Of a stretch of 64,000 nucleotides of DNA, positions 46,784 to 56,000 are shown one piece after another. Below the pieces are notes generated by a model. It was not told the DNA's origin and ran no database searches. It saw nothing but the letters and a program-made list of their open reading frames with translations. Source of the stretch: Cyclospora cayetanensis (Eukaryota; Apicomplexa; Conoidasida; Eucoccidiorida; Eimeriidae); NCBI RefSeq assembly GCF_002999335.1, contig NW_020312765.1, positions 62,001 through 126,000 on the forward strand, given 5' to 3'. The first letter of the stretch is position 1, and each line of letters begins with the position of its first letter. The translations under genes were made by a program, and so were the position numbers.

Positions 46784-49700
46784 ATGCGTAGCGACGCCCA
46801 GAAGCAGCTGCTGGGGGAAGAACCCCAGCAGCTGCCTGGCACCCAGGAGTCTTCGGAGGAAGCCGCTGCAGATCGCGCGCATTATCAACTCTGGAAAGAA
46901 GATGCATGCGGCGAGCCTCCGCGATGCACGCTGCAGCTGCAGCTGCAGCAGCACGCCGACCCCTCTACACAGCAGCAGCCTCTACTTCAAGACACATGCG
47001 CAGAAGGTGGCGCTAGTCCGCTTGCTGAAGCAGAAGCAGCTGCTGCAGCTGCTTCTGCTTCTGCAAGCCCATTCTTTGATTCGAAGCGCCACTTGTCCAT
47101 GCATGCGCCGATCAGCAAGGGCAACAACCCCAGCAGCAGCCCATGCATGCTGCACAGTGCGGTCCAAGGACAGGTGCAGCAGCAGCTAATGCATGCAGAA
47201 TGCAGCAGCAACGCGCACCACGACAGCAGCAGCAGCAGCAGCAGTATATCTTACAGCAGTAGCAGCAGTAGCAGCACATCCTACAGCGGCAGTAGCTGTA
47301 ACCCACAGCAACAGCCAATGCATGCAGAATGCAGCAGCAACGCGCACCACGACAGCAGCAGCAGCAGCAGCGCATCGTACAGCAGCAGCAGCACATCCTG
47401 CAGCAGCAGCAGCAGCGGCTCTGACAGCGAGTTGCGATCTGAAATGGAAGGAGGCAAGACGCGCAAACCAAAGCGAAGGCGACGGCGAAATGTATGGGGC
47501 ACTCGGGGGGGTGCCTCTGCTGCTTCCTTCTCTCCTATTCACGAAAGCGGCTTTCCCCCCCTGCCTCAGAGAACTCAACGCGTGCTGTGCAACTGCCTTT
47601 CCTTAGGCCAGCTTGCCTTGGCTCGCGCTTTCTTGCGATTGCTCGCAAGGGCAGACAAGCAGAGAGCGCTTTCCCTTCTCTCCTCCATCATTACGTATGG
47701 TCCCCCTCCTCCCTGGCTTTGTTCAGAGGCAGTGCCGAGCAGCGCTCACTTCGTTTGGTGCTGCATTGAAGATCTCAGACGTATACTCGGCAGCCTCAGC
47801 AACACGACGAGCACTTTTGGTAATTCTAGCAACAGCAACAGCAGCACCAGTGCCTCTGCAGATTTCACCATCAGCTCCCACGACTGCAGTCTCGGGGCAC
47901 CCCCTTCAGCTTCTTCTTCTGCTTCTTCTTCTGCTTCTTCTTCTGCTTCTTCTTCTTCTTCTTCTTCTTCTTCTTCTTCTTCTTCTTCTGCTTCTTCTTC
48001 TGCTTCTTCTTCTGCTTCTTCTTCTGCTTCTTCTGCTTCTTCTTCTGCTTCTTCTGCTCCTTCTTCTGCTTCTTCTGCTTCTTCTGCTGCTACTCATGCT
48101 GCCTCCCCACAGACTCCAGCCGTAGGATGCGAGCCAACAGCCGCACCGGCAGCGTTACCAGCCTCAGCTCCGCTTTTTCCCACGAGGGATCAACCAGCAG
48201 CAGCAGCATCTTCTTCACCAGAAGTTCGCATTAGGATGCATCGTCGGGTGTCTTTGAGAGAGGCGCTGCCCATGTGGCTGTTGCGGCGTTCTCACTTTGA
48301 TTTGTTGCTTGCGCAATGCATCTTAGATGCAGCGGCAAGCAATCGCTCGTTTTCCATCTCCGTTGCGGCAGAGCTCAGGCAGCTGCACGCCGTGCTGCTG
48401 TTGCTCTGCTGCCGAGGGCATCTAAACTTTGTTGAATGCGCGGCGCCTCCGATAGCTGCCTCAGAGATGCGCGGCAGCAGCAGTACTTCCGAGAAAACCT
48501 CTCTCGCCACATCCACGGCGTACCCGCCAGAAGTGCTGCAGCTTCCACACATCTCGCTGTTTCCCATGAACGCCTCTCTTGCCCCCCGCTGCTGTCGGCT
48601 TCCCACAGCGGCAGTGCCTCTCCAGGCAACTGTGAAAAAGCTCGTGGGAGAGACTCGACACCTGCCGCAGAAGCTGCTGCCACTCTCTCCTGCTGCTCTG
48701 AAGCAGCTCGCGACTGTCGCGCAGTCGCAGCCTGCCCTCTCGGACGCGCTTGCGCAAGCTTTGGGCGCTTTCCCGCAAGGCGTGTGGATCGACACTGCCA
48801 GCAGCTTTAGCAGCAGTTTTAGCAGCAGTTTTAGCAGCGCGAAGGCTCCCAGCAGCGGCCCCACCCCGACTGCCAACGCAAGTTTCCTCTCGCATCGAGG
48901 GGTACGGGGGGAAGAGGCGGATAAGCGGCAGGCGGGAGAGGCTTTCACAGCGCTTTCGCGTGCAACGACGGCGTCTTCGCAAGTGCTCCTTCTGCAGCCT
49001 CTCTCTGCTGCGAAGTGGGGTTTCAGCAGCAGCACAACGAGCACCCCCGCAGGCGGCATTTGCAGCCACTCGGAGACAGTCAGGAGCTTCGTGTCGCCTG
49101 CGCTGCGGAGAAGGCGCGAAGCGCAGGAGACTGGCTTGAGCTCGCCTGCCACACTTGGCAGGAAGACGTGCACGGGGGCAGCAACGAGCGCGGCGCGAGC
49201 AACCGAGGATTCATTTCTGCAGCGAAGGCAGCCTGGCGCTGCAGGGACCTCTCAGCAACAAGACCTCGAGGACGGCGTGGCGAGGCTTCTCTTGCTTTTG
49301 TTCGCTTCTCTGGTGCTGCAACTGCAGCAGCTGCGAGTTGCTGCTGCTGCAGAAACGCTGCTGCTGCTGCCGCTCCCGACAGCCGAAGGCAACGCAGCGA
49401 CGCTCTATGAGCACCTCAAGCTGCTGGATCCCTCAAAGTTCTTGCTGCCGCTTGTCGCGGCTCTCCAGCACCAGCGGCAGCTCGCAGCTGCTCCGGGGAA
49501 GCGACCAGCAGACTCCAGAAACAGCGACTCGGCGGGGGGGTCGGCGTCGACTGAGGAGACTGCGGCAGTGCGGCATCGGCAGGAGGCAACGCTCCGTGCG
49601 GGGTGTCTCAATCTATTTCGCTTGTTGGTTCTCGTCATCGCCTGGCTCGAACAGCCTTCACTCACTCCCCCGCAAGCAACCGCTGCAGCAGCAGCAGACA

Positions 49701-50275
49701 GAAACTTGGTCTACTCGGCAGCACCAGTAGGAGAAGCTGAGGCACGGGGAGCGATGCAGTCAACTCGCCGCATGCAGCAGCCATACGCTGAGCCTTTGCA
49801 AGAACAGCTCCAACGTCTCGTGCAAGAAGCCTTAGGCATCTCCCCTCCTGCTGGCGCGGCTGCTGCGACTCCCGTGCAGCAGCAACTGCTGCCGACTGCA
49901 GGAAGTCACAACGCTACGGAGGCTTCCGATAAGCTCCCCCCGACAGGAAACTCGACAGTGGTAGCAAAAGCAGCAGAAACAGCAAGAGCAGCAGAAACAG
50001 CAAAAGCAGCAGGAGCAGCAGAAGTAGCGTCGGCTGCAACCGTCCTCACAGAGGGGCAAATCGTAAACGGCACGCTTCCTCCGCAAGCGCATCGACTGCC
50101 TTTCCCGTCTCCTTTAAAAGCCTTAGGCTGGCTAGATTTGAACGCGGCAGAAGACGCTGTAGAAGAGGTCTTCGCAGCCTTCAATGACGCAACAACGCTG
50201 CAGGAACCTCCCGAGATCTCCCAGGAGGCTATGGCCAGAGTCACTGCTCTAAGCAAGTACGACAGGAACCTCTAG
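46784..50275 (+). CDS. Repeat-rich large protein, N-terminal part
   Basis: A single open frame of 1163 codons starts at ATG 46784, with an in-frame stop at 46766. Low-complexity blocks are encoded by CAG/AGC/GCA triplets: Gln/Ala-rich, then Ser-rich tracts (47221-47420), then a Ser/Ala microsatellite (47905-48090), and Ala-rich segments near the end. Between them lie ordinary globular-looking stretches, such as LSLGQLALARAFLRLLARAD, MWLLRRSHFDLLLAQCILD, ARLLLLLFASLVLQLQQL and FRLLVLVIAWLEQP, all helical. The end (LGWLDLNAAEDAVEEVFAAF) also looks real. It may stop at 50275, or splice in phase 0 near 50238 (AGA|GTCACT) into the exon series that starts after 50913. No family is recognised and no membrane segment or signal peptide is evident. 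Confidence 0.7.
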   Translation: MRSDAQKQLLGEEPQQLPGTQESSEEAAADRAHYQLWKEDACGEPPRCTLQLQLQQHADPSTQQQPLLQDTCAEGGASPLAEAEAAAAAASASASPFFDSKRHLSMHAPISKGNNPSSSPCMLHSAVQGQVQQQLMHAECSSNAHHDSSSSSSSISYSSSSSSSTSYSGSSCNPQQQPMHAECSSNAHHDSSSSSSASYSSSSTSCSSSSSGSDSELRSEMEGGKTRKPKRRRRRNVWGTRGGASAASFSPIHESGFPPLPQRTQRVLCNCLSLGQLALARAFLRLLARADKQRALSLLSSIITYGPPPPWLCSEAVPSSAHFVWCCIEDLRRILGSLSNTTSTFGNSSNSNSSTSASADFTISSHDCSLGAPPSASSSASSSASSSASSSSSSSSSSSSSSASSSASSSASSSASSASSSASSAPSSASSASSAATHAASPQTPAVGCEPTAAPAALPASAPLFPTRDQPAAAASSSPEVRIRMHRRVSLREALPMWLLRRSHFDLLLAQCILDAAASNRSFSISVAAELRQLHAVLLLLCCRGHLNFVECAAPPIAASEMRGSSSTSEKTSLATSTAYPPEVLQLPHISLFPMNASLAPRCCRLPTAAVPLQATVKKLVGETRHLPQKLLPLSPAALKQLATVAQSQPALSDALAQALGAFPQGVWIDTASSFSSSFSSSFSSAKAPSSGPTPTANASFLSHRGVRGEEADKRQAGEAFTALSRATTASSQVLLLQPLSAAKWGFSSSTTSTPAGGICSHSETVRSFVSPALRRRREAQETGLSSPATLGRKTCTGAATSAARATEDSFLQRRQPGAAGTSQQQDLEDGVARLLLLLFASLVLQLQQLRVAAAAETLLLLPLPTAEGNAATLYEHLKLLDPSKFLLPLVAALQHQRQLAAAPGKRPADSRNSDSAGGSASTEETAAVRHRQEATLRAGCLNLFRLLVLVIAWLEQPSLTPPQATAAAAADRNLVYSAAPVGEAEARGAMQSTRRMQQPYAEPLQEQLQRLVQEALGISPPAGAAAATPVQQQLLPTAGSHNATEASDKLPPTGNSTVVAKAAETARAAETAKAAGAAEVASAATVLTEGQIVNGTLPPQAHRLPFPSPLKALGWLDLNAAEDAVEEVFAAFNDATTLQEPPEISQEAMARVTALSKYDRNL
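47905..48092 (+). repeat. TTC/TGC microsatellite coding Ser/Ala
   Basis: About 190 bases of TCT-TCT-GCT-type triplets encode alternating Ser and Ala in the sense frame. The same bases are open in another plus frame as poly-Leu and on the minus strand as Arg/Ser repeats. Copy number is likely to vary between strains. Confidence 0.95.
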
Positions 50276-50485
50276 CGGCACTGCTGTTGTTGATTCTTGC
50301 TGCTCTTTTTGCATGTGCTTTTGCTGGGTCTATGTGTTGTTTTTGCATGTGCTGCTGCTGCTGTTCTTGCATGTGCTGCTGGTGTTTTGAATCCTCGCCC
50401 TTGATGGCAACTTGCTGGATGCGCTATACCCTACCAGCTTCTTGCGGATATGACGGCGCTCTGATGCTGGATACTGCGGCCATTC

Positions 50486-50880
50486 CTTTGCCGTGTCTGT
50501 ATGTATATATATGTGTATCTGTATGTATGTCTGTGTCTGTATGGCTATATGTCTGTATGTATGCCTGTATGGCTGTATGTATGTCTGTATGGCTGTATGC
50601 ATGGCTGTATGTCTGTGTCTGTCTCTGTATGTCTGTATGTATGGCTGTATGCATGGCTGTATGTCTGTGTCTGTCTCTGTATGTCTGTATGTATGGCTGT
50701 GTGTCTGTATCTGTATGTATGCATGTATGTATGCCTATATGCATGTATCTGTCTGTGTGTCTGTCTGTATGTATGTATGTATGTATGCCCATATGCATGT
50801 ATCTGTCTGTCTGTATGTATGTATATCTCTATGTATGTATCTCTTTTTACTCTGCATGTATGTCTGTGTCTGTCTGTGCG
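50486..50880 (+). repeat. TGTATG/TGTCTG microsatellite
   Basis: About 400 bases of degenerate TGTATG, TGTCTG and GGCTGTATG units. Duplicated blocks of about 65 bases are visible between 50580 and 50700. It lies between the first large frame and the next exon, so it is intronic or intergenic. Long Val/Cys/Met/Tyr open frames across it are artefacts of the repeat. Confidence 0.95.
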
Positions 50881-50912
50881 TACTAGGGGCACCTCCGCTT
50901 CGCCGCGCGTAA

Positions 50913-53041
50913 ATGGGGGAGGCTTTCCCGTGGATAATTGCGCTGCAGGTGCAGGTACAGCGGGAGTTTCTGCTGCTTCTCGAGGCGCTGGAGGCAGCAG
51001 CAACGCTGCAGCCCTCGTATCGCGTTTCTTTCCTCCCTTTTTGAGTCAGCTCGCTCCTCCGACTGCCGCAAGGAGGCCACATCAGCAGCAAGCTTCGCGG
51101 AATCGCCATGTGGCTGCCTCTGGAGCTGACGGCAGTAGAGAGACTTCAGCAGCGCGAGGGAGTGCGACGGTATTAATCGGCACGGAGGCGCTTGCAAGTG
51201 GCAGCTGTAGTAGTAGCTGCAGCTGTACTAGCAGCTGCAGCTGTACTAGCAGCAGCAGCAGCACTAGCAGCAGCAGCAGCACAGTTTCCGCAGCGGCCGT
51301 TCTGTCGATGAAGCAGGATCTGAAAAGGGGGGGAGATCTTAGCAGGAGAAGGATGAGGAGCAGTGGCATAGGGGAGGATGAAGGCGTGCGGCAGACTTTG
51401 GCGACTTTCTCTTCACAGGGGTAAGTTTAAGAGGCAGCAGTGTATGCGTGAGGTGCGCTGCGTTCTTAAAGAGTTCGAAGAACACTCCGGGTTGCAGCGG
51501 CTGTAGGATGCGAGTATAGTATCCGCAGCTGCTTTCTCTCTCTCTCTCCGATGTCATGAGAATGCAGTAGGATGCGAGTATAGTATCCGCAGCTGCTTTC
51601 TCTCTCTCTCTCCGATGTCGTGAGAATGCAGTAGGATGCGAGTATAGTATCCGCAGCTGCTCTCTCTCTCTCTCTCCGATGTCATGAGAATGCAGTAGGA
51701 TGCGAGTATAGTATCCGCAGCTGCTCTCTCTCTCTCTCCGATGTCGTGAGAATGCAGTAGGATGCGAGTATAGTATTCGCAGCTGCTCTCTCTCTCTCTC
51801 TCTCCGATGTCGTGAGAATGCTGCAGGCTTGACAGGACGCGCTTGCTGGTGTATGAGGCTCTGCTCGCTCACGAGCCGCTGCAGCACATGTACTTGCCGC
51901 TTTGGGGGAGTACAGACAGTCCAAGCAGCAGCGGCAGCAGTCCTAGAAAACACCTGCAATACATTGGACTGCAGATCTTCTGCCACGTGGACGCCTGTTG
52001 GCTGCGCCTCAAGGCGGCAGGCAGTCCGATGCCACTGCCGCTGCGATCGCTTGTTGGTGTCGTCTCGAAACACAGCAGCAGCAGCAGCGGCAGAAGTGGA
52101 GGCAGTCGGCGTGAATATATGGCAAGCACACGGCAGACGGCTGCAGACACAGGACTCTCAGACACTGCATTGCATGCACCTTCATCGGAGGCTGTGCAGT
52201 GCACTGCCTCCGAAGCAGCGCGGGGAGTTGCCGCGCCAACATGTTTAGCGGCAGCGGCAGGAGCAGCAGCAGAGGCTATTGCTGCTGCAGCCGATGAGAA
52301 GACGTTCAGTGAGGCCCTTGGCTTGAAGAACCCAGAGGCTTTTTGGACGCAATACTTCCGTTTCTCCGTCGCAACTGGCGAGCACTGTCTCCTTCTTCCT
52401 CTGAAGGCTGCTGTGAAGTTTGTGATTTCCAGGTACGTGAGCAAAGGGGTTCTTCAGAGCATCCCCTCTCCAGGAAGAAGCAGCGCTCAAAGGCGAGGGG
52501 ACAAACAACAACGGCAACGGAGGATGGCAGAAAGGGAGGAGCGGCGGGAAAGGGCAGGCAAAGGGAAGGGGGAAGTGAGGGGAGGAGAGGAGAAGAAAGG
52601 AAAGAGAGGGAGGGGGGAGGAGAGGAGAAGAAAGGAGAGAGGGAGGGGGAAGTGAGGGGAGGGGAGGCATTTATTGCTGCATGACGCGCTGCAGAATAAG
52701 GCGAACACACACAAATACACACATACAAATACACACACACAGACATACAAATACACACATACAAATACACACACACAGACATACAAATACACACATACAA
52801 ATACACACACACAGACATACAAATACACACATACAAATACACACAGTCTGATGCACGTGTGCTATGGTCTGGGAATTCTGCAGGGATATTGCAGCTGCTT
52901 CGCAGGTGCTTCTGCCCTTCCCGCAGCTGCGTCCTGCTGTGCTGCTGCTGGCGTGGGATTTGTGTGACGGTCAAATGGAAAGGAGGCAGCAGCTTCTTGA
53001 TTCGCTTTGCTGCTGCCACATCGCCGTCTCGGGGGTTTCTG

Positions 53042-53072
<31 letters not shown>

Positions 53073-56000
53073 GGCATTGGCTCCTCCTCAGGCGGAAGAT
53101 GATGAAGACATGCGTCTGTGTATAGCGCATGCCTGTACCCACGCAGCAAAAACAAAAGCGTTCTCTCCGAGACAGGAGCCTCTGTGGCGCTATGCATGTG
53201 ACTACCATATGCAGCAACACATCGAGGTTAGCATTTCGAGCAGCGATTGCAGCAGCAGCCGTGATTGCAGCAGCAGCGATTGCAGCAGTTGTACTGACAT
53301 AGCGCATTACCCAATATGGAACATACGTATCGCATGAGAGAGCTTATCAGCAACTGCTTGGACTTTTACTGCGTGCGTCTCTTTCAGGTGCTGCGAAGTC
53401 GAATGGCGGCAGCCTGGTGGATTGCTGATGTGCTCTTAGACCTGCATTTTGCTATGCAGCGGCAGAGATTGCAGCAGCAGCAGCAGCAACAGCAACAACA
53501 CGCCAAGCAGAGTCAGCGACAGCAACGACGCCAGCAGCGACTGCAGCAGAAAGTGCCACCAGCAGCAGCAACAGCAGCAGCTGAAAGCGCCGCCTGCCGG
53601 GTTGACATAGATGCCAACTGCAACAGCAACAACCAAAGCAACAATAACAACAATGCCAGCAACAACAACAGTAGCAATACTAAGAGCAATAATAATAGCA
53701 GCAACAACAATAATAATAGCAGCACCAACAATAATAAGAGCAACAATAGTAATAGCAGGAGGGCCGCGTTAGCATGTGTGGAGGAGGTGCAGCACCCTGC
53801 AGCAGCGACTCCCGTGGCAGCCGCTGGGAGTTTGTTGTTATTGTCTCAAGAAAGCATCGAGGCACTTGTCGCAGGAGCAAGCCGACGGTGCATTGCAGCA
53901 GCCACTGCCGCGGCAGCCCTCCAGCAAGTCTTTTTTAGCGATATCTCCAAAGGGAGAGCCGCTAGAGCACCTGCTGTTGAGACTGTCGCAGAAGAAGATG
54001 AGGACATTCAGCAGGCAGCCGCTGCTGCCGCCGCATGCATCCGCGCAGCCGCCGCTGGGGTTCTTCGCGATAGCAGCACTGGAGGGGATACGGCTGCAGC
54101 AGCAGCTGCTGCTGCAGCTGTAGCTTTGCGGGAGGCGCTTGCTGCAGACATTTACGAAGCCATGGCAACAGACTCGCTGCTGCTCTCGGTAAGGAGCTGT
54201 CTCGGTCGGACTTCGTGACATGGCACGGCGTTCGTGTTACTTTTGGTGGGGTTGCGTCATGGCGTGTGTGTTGTTTTGGTGGGGTTGTGTCATGGCGTGT
54301 GTGTTGTTTTTGGTGGGGTTGCGTCATGGCGTGTGTGTTGTTCTGGTGGGGTTGCGTCATGGCGTGTGTGTTGTTTTTGGTGGGGTTGCTGGGGCGTTCT
54401 GAACTGTATTGAGGAAGTGTGCCGCTACACCCGCTGCCATGGCGCTTGCTGTCGTTCTGCGTGTGTCTGTCTGCCTGAACGCTGCCTGTGTGTCGTGCAG
54501 CTCTCTTCCCGTGCGCCTCTGTCCTGCGTAGAGGAACAAGCCTTTTTATCCGGGCTGGCTGCGCTTCCTCGCACGAGCGTTTGCCTCTTCGAGAGGGAGC
54601 GACAGCATGACACCGACGTTGCAGCAATCTACTTCGCCTTGCGTGCCGCCATAAGGCTCATCGTGGCATGCTCAAGTGCCTGCGCTTCTGCGGCAGCTCC
54701 CACGCATCAGCGGCAGCCTACGGAAGGAGTTAGCGCAACAAATCGCCTCCTATTCCCAGCGCCTCAGCATGCAGCCCCAGCCGCAGCGGCCGCCTCTCCG
54801 GAGCTTCACAACACGCTTCGAGACACGATCCGCTGCATAGAGAGAGTCGTGCTAACCATTCAGGAACCCCAGTATCGACTGTGGCTGCTGTTGCGTCTTG
54901 CCTCGCTAGCTTTTGCTTCGACGGCTGCTATGAAGCTTGAGCCTCAGCAGAAGCACCGCCTCGACAGCAGCGGCGTCGCCAGTAGTCCGCCAACGGAAAA
55001 GGGAAGGTTTGTAGTGCCTCCTGCAGTCTTCATTTCTCTGGCCCTCTTCCTCCAGTAAGGCGAGCAGAAGTCTCCCCACAGACCTCTGCCCGCAGCATAG
55101 CGCCCCCTGTAGTGTGTGCGCTGCCGCTGTAATCGACCACTGCATTTTTCCACAAAAAGCTCAGCAGCAGATCCACACATACACCCACACACAGACAGAC
55201 ACCCGATATGCTTTTACGAAAACACACACAGACAGACACACAGAAAGACACAAACACAGAAATACACACAGAAAGACACAAACACAGAAAAAGGCATATA
55301 TATATGTATCTATATGGATGGATGTATGAAATAACTGCAGCCACTTACGCTGTCGCTGGCACTGTTGCTGCAGGAAACACCTGAGGATGCTTCGAGATGC
55401 AAAGGGCCTTCAAGAAGCTGGTCGCCTCTTGGCAGAGGCTTCCCTCCGCTTCTTTGAGGTATGAAGACCTCTGTGACGCTTGCGGATGCTGTCGCTCGTG
55501 GTGGTGGTGCGCATCTGTGTTTGTTTCTGTATGGCTGTGTGTTTCTGTATATTTTTGTCTGTGTGTGTATTTTTGTCTGTGTGTGTCTTTTTGTCTGGGT
55601 GTGTATTTTTGTCTGTGTGTGTCTTTTTGTCTGGGTGTGTATTTTCGTCTATGGGTGTATTTTTGTCTAGGTGTGTATTTTCGTCCATGGGTGTGTTTTT
55701 GTCTGTGTGTGTTTCTGTGTATTTTTGCCCGTCTGTGCGTATATTTCTGTGTTTCTTTTTGTGTTTGTGTGTGTATATCTGTTTGTGCGTGTATTTCTTT
55801 GTGTTTCTGCGTGGCTTCTGTCCTAGCGGGATTCAGAGTTGACCTGCGTGGCGGTGCCTGCGCGCGTCGTGCTGCTTCTTGAGTGCAACCGATAATTCGC
55901 CTTTTTTTCTGCGATGCGTGCTTCGTTCTGTGCGCGCTTAGGAGGCCTTATGGAGGTGCCGCTTTCTGCTTGCTACTTATTTTACGGCCATGCGGTTGGC

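Noticed and set aside
47613..48125. Plus-strand frame with a long poly-Leu tail resembling a membrane protein
   Set aside because: It is the out-of-register reading of the Ser/Ala microsatellite inside the real frame.
48292..49173. 293-codon minus-strand frame
   Set aside because: It is antisense to the large plus-strand frame, with repeat-driven openness and no family resemblance.
50287..50912. Long Cys/Met/Val/Tyr-rich open frames on both strands
   Set aside because: They are translations of the TGTATG microsatellite; several frames are open at once and none contains ordinary protein sequence.
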